A stretch of DNA of 44,040 bases from an uncultured Parcubacteria group bacterium (GCA_903944135.1 CAJAQL010000001.1:1-44040), one strand, 5' to 3'. Counted from the stretch's first letter, positions 8,260 through 17,584 are shown. Made by a program: numbers and translations. The notes: generated by a model not told the origin, from the letters alone.

Positions 8260-10539
8260 ATGGACCTCATCATCGTCGAATCACCAACCAAAGCAAAGAC
8301 CATCGGCAAATTCGTCGGCAAGGATTTTGTCGTCGAATCGTCCTACGGACATATCCGCGATCTGCCCAAAAGCAAGATCGGCATTGATGTAAAGCACGAT
8401 TTCGAACCGACCTATGTCATTCCCAAAAAAGCGGAACCGGTGGTTGAGAATCTCAGACGCCTCGCCAAGAAAGCGACGCGCGTCATTCTCGCAACTGATG
8501 AAGACCGCGAAGGAGAAGCGATCGCATGGCATCTGATCCAGGCGCTTGATCTTGAGAAGAAAGGGAAAGAAAAACCGACGGAACGCATTGCCTTCCACGA
8601 GATCACAAAAGACGCGATCCTCCGCGCACTCGAGCATCCGCGCGATCTCGACATCAATCTTGTCGATGCTCAACAAGCGCGGCGCGTGCTCGATCGCCTT
8701 GTCGGTTATGAGCTCTCCCCGTTCCTCTGGCGCAAGGTGCGCTATGGGCTTTCCGCCGGCCGCGTGCAGAGCGTCGCCGTCCGTCTTGTCGTCGAGCGCG
8801 AACGCCTGATCCAAGCTTTTAATAAAGAAGAGTATTGGACGATCGAAGGAAAGTTCCTGCCAGAAAAATCCAAAACATCCTTCCCTGCTACGCTTATTTC
8901 CATAAATGACAAAGCAGTCGGCAAAATGGGCATCACGACCGAAGCCGATGCAAAGAAGATCGTGGATGGCGTCCGCGATGCAAAGTTCCATATCAAGGAT
9001 ATTGCCGTGAAGGATGTTCGCCGCAATCCATCGGCGCCATTCACCACATCGACGCTCCAACAGGAAGCGGCACGCAAGCTCGGCTTCTCGGCAAAACAGA
9101 CCATGATGATCGCCCAGCACCTCTATGAGAATGGCTTCATTACCTATATGAGAACCGACAGCGTGAATCTCGCCGAGTCCGCGCTCGTTCAGGCACGCAC
9201 CGTGATCACGGAAGAGTTCGGCGCGAATTACGCCATTCCCGAACCGCGACGCTATACCACAAAAAGCAAAGGCGCACAGGAAGCACATGAAGCCATCCGC
9301 CCGACCGATCTCAGTAAGACCTCGGCCGGATCGCTTGGCATCAAAGATCGGAACAGCGTCCGGCTTTACGATCTCATCTGGAAACGCACCATCGCCTCGC
9401 AAATGAGAGAAGCACTCCTTGAACAGACTGCCATCGATATCGAAGCCGAAACTGCGCAAAAAGAAACCTTCCGCGCCAACGGCCAAACCGTCAAATTTGA
9501 CGGTTTTATCCGCGTTTATACCGAAGGCCGCGATGACGACGCATCCGATGAAATTGAAGGAAAATTGCCGAAGCTTGAGATTGATCAACCGCTCTCGCTC
9601 GAAGAAATATCGCCGATCCAGCATTTTACCGAACCACCGGCACGCTACACGGATGCTACGCTCGTGAAAGCACTTGAAGCGGAAGGTATCGGCCGGCCAT
9701 CGACCTACGCACCGACGCTCTCGACCGTTCAGGACCGCGGCTATGTCGAAAAGATCGAGAAGAAATATCAGCCGACCGAGATCGGCATCCTCGTGAATGA
9801 CCTGCTGGTCGAGAATTTTCCGGAGATCGTCGACATCAAATTCACGTCGCGCATCGAAGAGGAATTCGACGAGATCGCCGAAGGCAAAATGAAATGGACC
9901 GACGTCTGCCGCGATTTCTATATTCCGTTCAAAAAGAATCTCGCCGAAAAAGAAGCGTCCGTCGAAAAGCAGGTCGAGATATCGGATGTCCCCTGTCCGC
10001 AACATCCGGGCGAAATGATGATCATCAAATTCGGACGCATGGGAAAATTCCTCGCCTGTCCTCAACCAGGCGTGAAGATCACGCTCCCGATGCCGGAAGA
10101 AGCTGCCGAGATCAAGGCGCTCGAAGAAAAAACGAAGGATGAACGCTGCCCGATCTGCGGCAAGCCGATGAAGGTGCGGCGCGGACGTTTCGGATATTTC
10201 CTCGGCTGCATCGATTATCCCACCTGCAAAGGCATCTCGAAGATCTGGGACAAAACCGGCTTTAAATGCCCGAATTGTAAATGGCAAACAGAGAATGGCA
10301 AATGGACCAGAAACGAGAACGAATCGGAAAATAGCCCAAAGATCGGCGATATCGTCCTTAAAAAATCCCGCGGACGCGGCCGACCATTCTACGCCTGCAA
10401 TCGCTGGCCCGCGTGCACATTCCTCATGAGCAAAAAGCCGGAATCCGAGGCTGACCTTGAAGAAGCATTCAAGGAATGGCAGAAAAATCCACCGAAAGAA
10501 AAGAAAACAAAATCGCCATACAGCAAAAAAGCCGCTTGA
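8260..10539 (+). CDS. topA: DNA topoisomerase I
   Basis: A 759-residue type IA topoisomerase that relaxes negative supercoils. The Toprim domain starts at the N-terminus (IIVESPTKAKTIGKF, with ATDEDREGEAIAWH). The active-site tyrosine is in GFITYMRTDSV (Y296). C-terminal zinc ribbons follow: CPICGKPMKVRRGRFGYFLGC...CKG, then GFKCPNC...YACNRWPAC. The last ribbon is split after CPNC by a hydrophilic insert of about 21 residues (10279-10341) with a short internal repeat in its DNA. A hairpin terminator overlaps the stop codon. Confidence 0.96.
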   Translation: MDLIIVESPTKAKTIGKFVGKDFVVESSYGHIRDLPKSKIGIDVKHDFEPTYVIPKKAEPVVENLRRLAKKATRVILATDEDREGEAIAWHLIQALDLEKKGKEKPTERIAFHEITKDAILRALEHPRDLDINLVDAQQARRVLDRLVGYELSPFLWRKVRYGLSAGRVQSVAVRLVVERERLIQAFNKEEYWTIEGKFLPEKSKTSFPATLISINDKAVGKMGITTEADAKKIVDGVRDAKFHIKDIAVKDVRRNPSAPFTTSTLQQEAARKLGFSAKQTMMIAQHLYENGFITYMRTDSVNLAESALVQARTVITEEFGANYAIPEPRRYTTKSKGAQEAHEAIRPTDLSKTSAGSLGIKDRNSVRLYDLIWKRTIASQMREALLEQTAIDIEAETAQKETFRANGQTVKFDGFIRVYTEGRDDDASDEIEGKLPKLEIDQPLSLEEISPIQHFTEPPARYTDATLVKALEAEGIGRPSTYAPTLSTVQDRGYVEKIEKKYQPTEIGILVNDLLVENFPEIVDIKFTSRIEEEFDEIAEGKMKWTDVCRDFYIPFKKNLAEKEASVEKQVEISDVPCPQHPGEMMIIKFGRMGKFLACPQPGVKITLPMPEEAAEIKALEEKTKDERCPICGKPMKVRRGRFGYFLGCIDYPTCKGISKIWDKTGFKCPNCKWQTENGKWTRNENESENSPKIGDIVLKKSRGRGRPFYACNRWPACTFLMSKKPESEADLEEAFKEWQKNPPKEKKTKSPYSKKAA
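10279..10341 (+). repeat. In-frame insertion in the last TopA zinc ribbon
   Basis: Twenty-one codons between CPNC and the IGDIVLKKSRGRGRPFYAC part of the ribbon, rich in N, E, K and W. The DNA contains the near-repeat AAATGGCAA...AATGGCAAATGG. In the family, the CxxC is normally followed within a few residues by a G-D-I/L-V strand, so this looks like a late insertion that kept the frame. Confidence 0.5.
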
Positions 10540-10555
10540 TAAAAGCGGTTTTTAT
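10527..10555 (+). terminator. Intrinsic terminator of topA
   Basis: AAAAAAGCCGCTT-GATA-AAAGCGGTTTTTATT: a GC stem with flanking A and T tracts, overlapping the topA stop codon (10537-10539). Confidence 0.8.
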
Positions 10556-10562
10556 TTGCCTG

Positions 10563-10625
10563 AGATCTATTTTAAAATTTAAAACTATTTCATCTGCGAG
10601 CTGGAGTATTTTTGAGATAGGCTCT
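10563..10625. repeat. Palindromic element with TTTTTGAGAT end, copy 1
   Basis: An imperfect inverted repeat. The right arm 10601-10621 is identical over 21 nt to the copy before relA/spoT (11759-11779). The left arm, AGATCTATTTTAAAA, is a diverged complement. The element ends directly at the trpS -10 box. Confidence 0.6.
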
Positions 10626-10630
10626 AAAAT
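10625..10630 (+). promoter_or_regulatory. -10 element for trpS, 6 nt from the start codon
   Basis: TAAAAT followed by AAAAGC and then ATG. A TGGAGT hexamer lies 17 nt upstream (10602-10607), inside the palindromic element. The same arrangement precedes relA/spoT. Confidence 0.6.
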
Positions 10631-10636
10631 AAAAGC

Positions 10637-11647
10637 ATGACCGCATTTTCGAAAAAGATCATCTTGACCGGCGACCGCCCGACGGGAAAGCTTCACCTGG
10701 GACACTATGTCGGCTCGCTCGCGAACCGCGTAAAACTACAGGACGAATATCAGCAATTCATCATCATTGCCGACATGCAGGCCCTGACTGATAATGCAGA
10801 AAATCCCGAAAAGGTCCGGGATAATATCATCGAAGTCGCACTTGATTATCTTGCCGCCGGCATCGACCCGGAAAGATCAACTATCTTCATCCAATCGCTC
10901 GTTCCGGAACTTGCCGAGCTCACGATGTATTTCATGAACCTCGTCACCCTGGCGCGCGCCGAGCGAAATCCGACCGTGAAGGATGAGATGAAGCAGAAAG
11001 GCTTCGGGGCTGATGTTCCCATGGGTTTTTTGGCCTACCCCATCAGCCAGGCCGCCGATATTCTTGCCTTCAAGGCGAATCTCGTACCGGTAGGCAACGA
11101 TCAGGAACCGATGATCGAGCAGACGAACGAGATCGCGGAAAAGTTCAACCGCATCTATGCCCCGATCTTTCCTGAAGTGAAATCTCTTATTTCTGAAACG
11201 CCGCGCCTCATAGGAACTGATGGCAAGGCGAAAATGAGCAAATCGCTCGGCAATGCCATTCTTTTGTCCGATAACGATGACGCTATCGCAAAAAAAGTGA
11301 CGGATATGTACACCGATCCGAACCACATCCGCGTCAGCGACCCGGGAACCGTAAAAGGCAATGTTGTCTTCACCTATCTCGATCTTTTCGATCCCGACAA
11401 AGCAGAGATCAAAAAATTGAAAGAACGATACCGCGAAGGCGGTCTTGGAGACGTCGTCCTCAAAAAACGGCTCACGGAAATTCTGAGGAGTATCATCGGG
11501 CCGATGCGCGAACGGCGCAACGAACTCGCGAAAGATCCCGATGCCATTCGGAAGATATTAAAAGAGGGAACTGAACGTGCACGTGCGACCACCGCAGCAA
11601 CGCTCCATGATGTCAGAAACGCAATGAAGATCGATTATTTCGGATAG
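10637..11647 (+). CDS. trpS: Tryptophan--tRNA ligase
   Basis: A 336-residue class I synthetase charging tRNA-Trp. The HIGH-type motif is in [44 protein letters not shown] forms the specificity region, and the KMSKS loop reads [11 protein letters not shown]. Length is normal. The start ATG lies 6 nt after a TAAAAT box, so the mRNA is predicted to be leaderless. It follows topA but is separated from it by a terminator and a palindromic element. Confidence 0.95.
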   Translation: MTAFSKKIILTGDRPTGKLHLGHYVGSLANRVKLQDEYQQFIIIADMQALTDNAENPEKVRDNIIEVALDYLAAGIDPERSTIFIQSLVPELAELTMYFMNLVTLARAERNPTVKDEMKQKGFGADVPMGFLAYPISQAADILAFKANLVPVGNDQEPMIEQTNEIAEKFNRIYAPIFPEVKSLISETPRLIGTDGKAKMSKSLGNAILLSDNDDAIAKKVTDMYTDPNHIRVSDPGTVKGNVVFTYLDLFDPDKAEIKKLKERYREGGLGDVVLKKRLTEILRSIIGPMRERRNELAKDPDAIRKILKEGTERARATTAATLHDVRNAMKIDYFG

Positions 11648-11723
11648 CGCCGAAACCCATTCTGCCATTCCAAGCACCGCAAGGAATCTTTTTTGTTATA
11701 TAGCTCATTTTCCGAACCGGTTG

Positions 11724-11783
11724 AGAATCTATCTTGAAACTATGCCCGCGGCGCAGGGCTGGAGTATTTTTGAGATAGGTTTT
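11724..11783. repeat. Palindromic element with TTTTTGAGAT end, copy 2
   Basis: The left arm AGAATCTATCTTGAAACTAT and the right arm containing TATTTTTGAGATAGGTTTT form an imperfect hairpin with a GC-rich centre. It ends at the relA/spoT -10 box. Confidence 0.6.
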
Positions 11784-11788
11784 AGGAT
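11783..11788 (+). promoter_or_regulatory. -10 element for relA/spoT, 6 nt from the start codon
   Basis: TAGGAT, then AAATAT, then ATG 11795. TGGAGT at 11760-11765 stands 17 nt upstream, as for trpS. Confidence 0.55.
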
Positions 11789-11794
11789 AAATAT

Positions 11795-13501
11795 ATGCCG
11801 ACACCCGAACTCATCAAGAAAGATCCCGACGGTCTCGTTGCGCGCGCTTATGCATTCGCGGAAAAGGCGCATCGCGGACAGATGAGAAAAAGCGGCGAAC
11901 CATACCTCAAACATCCCCTCGCCGCCGCAGAAACGCTTGCATCATGGCACATGGACGACGCGACGATCGCGGCAGGACTGCTCCATGATACGATCGAAGA
12001 TACCGGCACGCCTCTTGAAACCATAAAGAAAGAATTCGGCGACGAGGTCGCTTTCCTCGTGAACGGCGTGACGAAGCTCGGACATTTCAAATATCGCGGC
12101 GAAGAGCAGGACTCAAAGAACCAAGCGGAAAATCTGCGCAAGATGGTCATCGCCCTCTCCGAAGATCTGCGCGTCGTTTTCATAAAACTTGCCGACCGTC
12201 TGCACAACATGAGAACGCTCGCCGCGCTTCCTCCCGCCAAACAGAAAAGGATAGCGCTCGAGACCGACGAGATCTACGCACCCTTGGCATACCGTCTCGG
12301 CATGTATAATCTTTCCGGCGAACTACAGGATCTCGCCTTCCCTTTTCTCTATCCGAAAGAATATGAATGGCTCATCAAGAACACCAAGGAACAATACGAA
12401 ACGCGGCTCGCCTATCTTGAAGCCATCAAACCGGAAGTGGAAAAAGTTCTCCGCGCACATGACATCGCACCACTTGAGATCGAGATCCGAGCAAAGCGAT
12501 ACAGCAGCCTGTATAAAAAACTCCTGAGGCGGAGCATGGATATGGGCAGGATCTACGATATGGTCGCCCTGCGCGTCATCGTCGCGACCATTCCGGAATG
12601 CTATGCGGCGCTCGGCGTCATCCATGAAACATGGCCGCCGGTGCCGCGCCGCATCAAGGATTACATCGCTATGCCAAAACCGAACGGCTATCGCAGCCTG
12701 CATACGACCGTGATCGGCCCGGAGGAAAAGACGATGGAAATACAGATCAGAACCCGCGAAATGCACGATGAGGACCAATTCGGCGTTGCCGCACACTGGC
12801 TCTACAAAGAAAAAGGCGCGAACAAGATATCGGGGAAAAAGCTCGCCGAAGAACTGACCTGGGTACAGCAACTCAAAGCGTGGCAGGATCATTTTTCCGG
12901 ACAGACGACGGACGCTACGGAGATGCTCCAGGCAATGAAGGTCGATTTCTTCCAGCATCGGATATTCGCCGTATCGCCGCGCGGCGACGTCATTGACCTT
13001 CCTGCGGAATCGACCCCGGTTGATTTCGCCTATCATATCCATTCCGAAGTCGGCAATACCTGCGTCGGCGCAAAAGTGAACGGTGTTCTGGTTCCCCTCG
13101 ACCATAAACTGAAATCGGGCGACGTCGTGCAGATCCTCACGCAAAAAGGGAAAAAACCATCCGAGGATTGGCTCCGTTTCGCAAAAAGCTCGATCACACG
13201 CGATCATATCCGCATCGCGCTTCGAAACAAGAATAAATTAATAAAAGGAATAAAAGGCCCGACGCACTGCGAACTGAAGCTTGTCGTAGAAAACCGCGTC
13301 GGACTCATCAAGGATGTCTCCGCAGTGATCGCACGAAACCATATCGGCATCCTGAGTTTCCATTCCGACAATCCGAAGGACAACCGCTATTCGTTCAATA
13401 AAGCCGAGGTCCAGCTCACGGACAAAGCAAAGATAGAAAAATTGATCGTCAAACTCAAGACGATCCCAGGCGTGAAAGAGATCAGCTACCGCATGATATA
13501 G
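11795..13501 (+). CDS. RelA/SpoT-type (p)ppGpp synthetase/hydrolase
   Basis: A 568-residue long-form Rel protein that controls the stringent response. The HD hydrolase domain is intact (HPLAAAETL, LLHDTIEDT, FIKLADRLHNMRTL). The synthetase domain shows KRYSSLYKKLLRRS, YDMVALRVIV, KDYIAMPKPNGYRSLHTTV and EIQIRTREMHDEDQFGVAAHW. A TGS domain follows (FAVSPRGDVIDLPAESTPVDFAYHIH). A C-terminal ACT-like domain (ELKLVVENRVGLIKDVSAVI) closes it. It is shorter than the usual 700 or more residues because the helical/zinc-finger linker between TGS and ACT is reduced. Confidence 0.94.
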   Translation: MPTPELIKKDPDGLVARAYAFAEKAHRGQMRKSGEPYLKHPLAAAETLASWHMDDATIAAGLLHDTIEDTGTPLETIKKEFGDEVAFLVNGVTKLGHFKYRGEEQDSKNQAENLRKMVIALSEDLRVVFIKLADRLHNMRTLAALPPAKQKRIALETDEIYAPLAYRLGMYNLSGELQDLAFPFLYPKEYEWLIKNTKEQYETRLAYLEAIKPEVEKVLRAHDIAPLEIEIRAKRYSSLYKKLLRRSMDMGRIYDMVALRVIVATIPECYAALGVIHETWPPVPRRIKDYIAMPKPNGYRSLHTTVIGPEEKTMEIQIRTREMHDEDQFGVAAHWLYKEKGANKISGKKLAEELTWVQQLKAWQDHFSGQTTDATEMLQAMKVDFFQHRIFAVSPRGDVIDLPAESTPVDFAYHIHSEVGNTCVGAKVNGVLVPLDHKLKSGDVVQILTQKGKKPSEDWLRFAKSSITRDHIRIALRNKNKLIKGIKGPTHCELKLVVENRVGLIKDVSAVIARNHIGILSFHSDNPKDNRYSFNKAEVQLTDKAKIEKLIVKLKTIPGVKEISYRMI

Positions 13502-13604
13502 ATTCAGTCTCTATCCCGACCCCGCATCGGTGGGATAAATTTCTGACGGGATCCAGTTCTCTCTTTTTCTTTTTCCAAAACTCCGTGCCGCAGGAGGATA
13601 ACAA

Positions 13605-14804
13605 TTATCCTTCCTGCATCCCTAACTTTCTTAAAATATTTCCGAGTTCTTCTTCTGAATAGAATGTGATCGTTATCTTGCCGTTTCCGGCTCCCTTTTG
13701 GATCTGTACCGGTGCACCCAAAGACGAGGAAAGTTCATCCTGCATGGCCCGCATCTCGGGTGGCAAGTTCGCTTCCATTTCCGCAAGCGATGGCCGTCCG
13801 CGATGGCCGATGCCTCCGCTGAACCGCTTTACGCGCTCTTTCACGTCGCGCGTCGTGAGCCCGTGCTCGGCAATATCGTCAAAAAGCTGCTTCTGGGCGG
13901 CAGGATCCTCCACGGCAAGGAGAAGTCGTGCGTGGCTTTCCGACAAGCCTCCTTTTTGGAGCGCATCCTGGATATATTCCGGCAGATCAAGAAGGCGCAT
14001 CGTGTTCGCCACCGTTTCCCGGCTCTTACCGAGCTTCGCGGCGATCTCGCGCTGGGTCATGCGGAATTCCTCCTGAAGGCGCTGGAACGCACGCGCCATT
14101 TCGACGGCGTTCAGATTCTCGCGCTGAAGATTCTCTATAACGGCAAGCTCGAGCTTTTCGCGCTCAAGATCGACATTCCGGATGATGGCGGGAATGACAC
14201 GCAAACCAAGCAGTTTCGCTGCACGCAACCGGCGTTCGCCGGCAATAAGCTGATATTCCACTTCAACGCCACCCAAGGTTTCCTTTTCAACTTTGGAAAC
14301 CACGATCGGCTGGAGAATGCCGAACTCACGGATGGAATTCGCCATCTCGCGTATCGCGTCCTCATTGAACTCGCGGCGTGGCTGACCGGGATTCGGATGT
14401 ATCTTCTCGACTTCAAGATGGAAAATATAATCTTCCGGCGCATGCTCCTCTTTCTTCGGCTTCACGTCGGGAACGGCAGGGGAAGAACCGATCGATTGAT
14501 GGATGACCGGCGGAACCGACAGGATCGGTTTGTCAGGTTTCGGCAGGCTAAATTCCTGCGGCGCGGCAATGTCCGTTTCAGCAGGACGAGCCGGAAGATC
14601 CAATTCATCCTTGGGCGCAGAAAGATCAATGCGCACCGGCTCGGCAGGTAAAGTTTGCGGAACAACCGCGGCATTTCCCGGAGAAAAAATTCCAGGAATA
14701 ACCTTGCTGGCATTCATAGAGGGTGTCGTGTTCGGACTGGTCGGTGGCTGATTCGCCGCATTCCCTTTTTGCGGTATGAGAGATTCTAATCCTTTGCCAA
14801 GCAT
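13605..14804 (-). CDS. parB: Chromosome partitioning protein ParB
   Basis: A 399-residue ParB/Spo0J family protein that loads on parS sites for origin segregation. The first roughly 130 residues are a long proline- and alanine-rich, probably disordered region. The core then starts at KIHPNPGQPRREFNEDAIREMANSI, followed by the CTP-binding motif GERRLRAAKLLG. The helix-turn-helix follows at MTQREIAAKLGKSRETVANTMRLL, with the ENLQRENLNAVEMARAF segment before it. The C-terminal dimerisation region is present. It lies 48 nt after parA, in one operon. Confidence 0.94.
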   Translation of the reverse strand: MLGKGLESLIPQKGNAANQPPTSPNTTPSMNASKVIPGIFSPGNAAVVPQTLPAEPVRIDLSAPKDELDLPARPAETDIAAPQEFSLPKPDKPILSVPPVIHQSIGSSPAVPDVKPKKEEHAPEDYIFHLEVEKIHPNPGQPRREFNEDAIREMANSIREFGILQPIVVSKVEKETLGGVEVEYQLIAGERRLRAAKLLGLRVIPAIIRNVDLEREKLELAVIENLQRENLNAVEMARAFQRLQEEFRMTQREIAAKLGKSRETVANTMRLLDLPEYIQDALQKGGLSESHARLLLAVEDPAAQKQLFDDIAEHGLTTRDVKERVKRFSGGIGHRGRPSLAEMEANLPPEMRAMQDELSSSLGAPVQIQKGAGNGKITITFYSEEELGNILRKLGMQEG

Positions 14805-14852
14805 GATAAAAAGTTAAAAGTTAAAATAGGAAGGAAAATTTGATATCGATCT

Positions 14853-15674
14853 TCATACGTTGAAATCTCCGAAATCTTTGCTTGCTGCAGCCCCTTCCGG
14901 TACCGAGGTCTTCATTTCGTCCGCGATCACTTCGTCGGCAAGCCGACGATACGCTTCGGCGCCGCTCGAATCCGGGCGATACAGAATGACCGGCCGCGAA
15001 TAGCTTGGTGCTTCAGCAAGCGCGACGCTTCGCGGCACCTCGACCGCGAACACGCGATGCGGAAAATGTTCGCGGAGATTTTTCGCCACCTCACGGCTCA
15101 AATGTTCCCGTTTATTATACATCGTAATGAGCGCGCCCGAAATCGCGATCGGATGGTCAAGGTTGTTTTTGATGAGCTCGATGGTCTCCAAAAGCTGGCC
15201 CAATCCTTCCAGGCTGTAATATTCCGCCTGCACCGGAATGATGACCTCATCCGCCGCCATAAGCCCGTTCAACGCAAGCAAGCTCAAACTCGGCGGCAGA
15301 TCAATCAGGATATAATCGTACTGATGCCGCACGCGATTCAAAAATTTCCGCAGAAAATATTCGCGTTCCGGCATACCGACCAACTCGACAAGTGCACCGG
15401 CAAGATGCGGCGCGGCAGGAATAAAATGATAGTTATAGATCTGACTCGGTAGGATAAGCTCTTCCTGTGTCGCCTCGCCGATGATGCCATGATAGATGCT
15501 CTTGCCGCCTTTTGCCTGGTCATAACCCAATGCCGAACTCGCGTTCGCCTGCGGATCAAAATCGACGAGCAAAACCCGGCGTCCCGCGAGCGCCAGATAC
15601 GCGCCAAGGTTGACAGCGGTCGTCGTTTTTCCGACGCCGCCCTTCTGATTGCAGATCGCGATGACACGTGCCAT
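14853..15674 (-). CDS. parA: Chromosome partitioning ATPase ParA
   Basis: A 273-residue ParA/Soj ATPase. The deviant Walker A motif is KGGVGKTTTAVNLGA near the N-terminus. DFDPQANAS and the Walker B-like LIDLPPSLSLL follow. Partner of ParB encoded immediately downstream. The ATG at 15674 is 8 nt after a TATAAT, indicating a leaderless transcript for the operon. Confidence 0.96.
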   Translation of the reverse strand: MARVIAICNQKGGVGKTTTAVNLGAYLALAGRRVLLVDFDPQANASSALGYDQAKGGKSIYHGIIGEATQEELILPSQIYNYHFIPAAPHLAGALVELVGMPEREYFLRKFLNRVRHQYDYILIDLPPSLSLLALNGLMAADEVIIPVQAEYYSLEGLGQLLETIELIKNNLDHPIAISGALITMYNKREHLSREVAKNLREHFPHRVFAVEVPRSVALAEAPSYSRPVILYRPDSSGAEAYRRLADEVIADEMKTSVPEGAAASKDFGDFNV

Positions 15675-15682
15675 ATGTCAGT

Positions 15683-15688
15683 ATTATA
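15683..15688 (-). promoter_or_regulatory. -10 element for parA-parB
   Basis: TATAAT on the minus strand, 8 nt before the parA ATG. Confidence 0.6.
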
Positions 15689-15732
15689 TCGCGAAACGCG
15701 CGAGGTTCATAGCGCTTTGTCCTGTTTAAAAA

Positions 15733-15776
15733 ACAGAAAAACCTCGCGCAGATAAAGCTTACGAAAGGCTTTTCCG
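15733..15776 (-). terminator. Intrinsic terminator after the small membrane protein gene
   Basis: On the minus strand, AACCTCG...CGAGGTT encloses an inner hairpin and is followed by TTTTT. It lies just past the stop of the 15784-15990 gene and upstream of the parA promoter. Confidence 0.65.
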
Positions 15777-15783
15777 TACGAGG

Positions 15784-15990
15784 TTAAAAAAGATGGAATC
15801 GCTGAGCCGCCCTGTGAATCGCAAGAACGGATACGCACAAAGTAAAATACACTATAATGCTGCCGAAAGCGCAGAAATCCGCAACGACATCGCTCTTGGT
15901 GTTCTTATAGGCCACAACCTCGGCGATGATAGCAACCATCACGGCTACCGGCAGGAAAAACCAATTCGAACTCACTTTGGTTTTTGGCAT
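15784..15990 (-). CDS. Small two-helix membrane protein, unknown function
   Basis: A 68-residue protein with two clear membrane helices (WFFLPVAVMVAIIAEVVAY and FGSIIVYFTLCVSVLAI). A strong AAGGAGG Shine-Dalgarno site (16000-16006) stands 9 nt before the ATG, and a terminator follows the stop, so it is probably a real gene. I recognise no family. It is divergent from the Xer-type recombinase. Confidence 0.7.
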   Translation of the reverse strand: MPKTKVSSNWFFLPVAVMVAIIAEVVAYKNTKSDVVADFCAFGSIIVYFTLCVSVLAIHRAAQRFHLF

Positions 15991-16108
15991 GGCAAACGTC
16001 CTCCTTTTTTCAGAATAATACCGATAAAATGTCGCGTCAAATATTTTCAGCGCACTATCCCACTTTGAAAAATAGGTCGGGTAAAGTTTATATTTTAAAG
16101 GCGAGGTC

Positions 16109-16114
16109 TATAAT
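16109..16114 (+). promoter_or_regulatory. -10 element for the tyrosine recombinase, 6 nt from the start codon
   Basis: TATAAT, then GAAACT, then ATG 16121. This predicts a leaderless transcript. Confidence 0.65.
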
Positions 16115-16120
16115 GAAACT

Positions 16121-17014
16121 ATGCCTCAGACCGAATTGCAGAAATTGATCACCGATTATCTCGCCTACCTTGAGATCGAAAAAAATCGGTCGCCAAAGAC
16201 ACGGGAGAATTATGAACACTATCTGAATGTTTTCATGGAGTTCGCCGGAATAAAAAATCCCGCGGAGATCACGGACCAGCTTGTCCGCGAATTCCGCATG
16301 ACCATTGCGCGCCGGAATATTAAAAAAATAACGCAGAGCTATTACGTCATCGCCCTGCGGAACTTCCTTAAATATCTCGCGAAGCGCGATATCGCGTCCC
16401 TCTCGCCGGACAAGATAGAACTGCCAAAAACGCCATCGCGGCAGATCGAAACCCTGGCCTACGGCGATCTCGAACGGTTGCTCGCGGCACCGAAGAGCGA
16501 CAGTTTGCGCGATCTCCGCGATAAAGCGATCCTCGAGACGTTCTTTTCAACCGGCCTCCGCCTTGCGGAGCTTTGTTCGCTCGACCGCTATCTTGACCTC
16601 GAACGCGGCGAATTCTCGGTACGCGGCAAGGGCGATAAGATCCGCGTCGTGTTCCTTTCCTCGTCAGCAAAAGACGCCATCAAAAATTATCTCAAAAAAC
16701 GGGTCGATGTCGAAGAAGCGCTTTTTATCAGCATCGATAAATCGGGCAAGGTGATCGGCCGCATCACGCCGCGATCGGCGGAACGCGTCGTGACATCTCG
16801 CGCCCTTCAGGCGGGCATCGCAAAACCCGTGCACGCGCATGAACTTCGGCATAGTTTCGCGACCGATCTCCTCATGAATGGCGCCGATCTCCGCTCGGTC
16901 CAGGCGCTCCTCGGCCATGCGAACATTTCAACGACTCAGATCTATACCCATCTCACCGACAAACAGCTCCACGAGATCCACAAAGAATATCACGGAAAGA
17001 GGCGGGAAGAATAA
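16121..17014 (+). CDS. Xer-type tyrosine recombinase
   Basis: A 297-residue site-specific recombinase with an N-terminal SAM-like core-binding domain (residues about 5-90) and a C-terminal catalytic domain. Catalytic signatures are visible: arginine in STGLRLAELC, lysine region in GKGDKIRVVFL, HELRHSFATDLL, and LGHANISTTQIYTH with the nucleophilic tyrosine. Size and layout match chromosome-dimer-resolving Xer proteins. Nothing nearby marks it as a phage integrase, and location beside parAB suits chromosome maintenance. Only one such gene is in the window. Confidence 0.92.
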   Translation: MPQTELQKLITDYLAYLEIEKNRSPKTRENYEHYLNVFMEFAGIKNPAEITDQLVREFRMTIARRNIKKITQSYYVIALRNFLKYLAKRDIASLSPDKIELPKTPSRQIETLAYGDLERLLAAPKSDSLRDLRDKAILETFFSTGLRLAELCSLDRYLDLERGEFSVRGKGDKIRVVFLSSSAKDAIKNYLKKRVDVEEALFISIDKSGKVIGRITPRSAERVVTSRALQAGIAKPVHAHELRHSFATDLLMNGADLRSVQALLGHANISTTQIYTHLTDKQLHEIHKEYHGKRREE

Positions 17015-17126
17015 AAAAAATTTAGCATCGTCCCCGAAGGGGGGATGAACTGTGCTTCCTGCTTTTTTAAAATTTTTTATAAGCACATATCCTCAGTCTC
17101 CATGAAGGATGACAAAAATCCAACAT

Positions 17127-17166
17127 AAAAAATTCCCCGCTTCGTCATGATGACCGAAGCGAGGAA
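17127..17166 (-). terminator. Intrinsic terminator of the 17189-17551 gene
   Basis: On the minus strand, TTCCTCGCTTCGGTCA...TGACGAAGCGGGGAA is followed by TTTTTT. It lies 23 bp past that gene's stop codon. Confidence 0.75.
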
Positions 17167-17188
17167 CGGTTGAAAGAACGGGCACGGG

Positions 17189-17551
17189 TCATCCCCGATG
17201 CGCACGCAAACGATTTCGCCGAATTCGAAAGTGATACGTCCCCCATTGCGATCCGGCGATTGCTGCAACAAAAATGATTGCTTCCTTCCACTGCAGATGG
17301 CGACCTCCCATGAAACACGAGATGGCACCGACGATCATCATGAGACCGAAGAAATATCCCATGAAATACGTTTCGTCGATCCATGCGACCACGGCCGACG
17401 CGACGACAACCTGAGTCAGAACGACCCAAAAAACCGTCGTTGGACGGAAACCGGCGTATATGCCGACGATCGCCTCAGCAAGAAATACGATCACCGCCAG
17501 CGTTGCGAACAATCCCATTTTATTGCTGGGACTGAGTTGAATGCTGAACAT
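17189..17551 (-). CDS. Four-helix membrane protein, unknown function
   Basis: A 120-residue protein with about four membrane segments (GLFATLAVIVFLAEAIVGIY, VFWVVLTQVVVASAVVAW, YFFGLMMIVGAISCFMGG, AIIFVAAIAGSQWG) and a basic C-terminus. AGGAGG (17560-17565) stands 8 nt before the ATG, and an intrinsic terminator follows. I do not recognise the family. gpmI begins upstream on the same strand but has its own promoter and ends 34 bp downstream of this start in the reverse sense, so this gene lies after gpmI in transcription order. Confidence 0.75.
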   Translation of the reverse strand: MFSIQLSPSNKMGLFATLAVIVFLAEAIVGIYAGFRPTTVFWVVLTQVVVASAVVAWIDETYFMGYFFGLMMIVGAISCFMGGRHLQWKEAIIFVAAIAGSQWGTYHFRIRRNRLRAHRG

Positions 17552-17584
17552 GACAAAGCCCTCCTCTGATTCTTTTTATCACAA

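Noticed and set aside
8281-10287. 668-codon minus-strand ORF opposite topA
   Set aside because: It is a shadow of the strongly supported topA frame, with R/F/H-rich composition and no motifs.
13605-15700. parS site near parAB
   Set aside because: I looked for TGTTTCACGTGAAACA-like palindromes around the operon and saw none by eye. A computed search with mismatches would be needed to exclude one.
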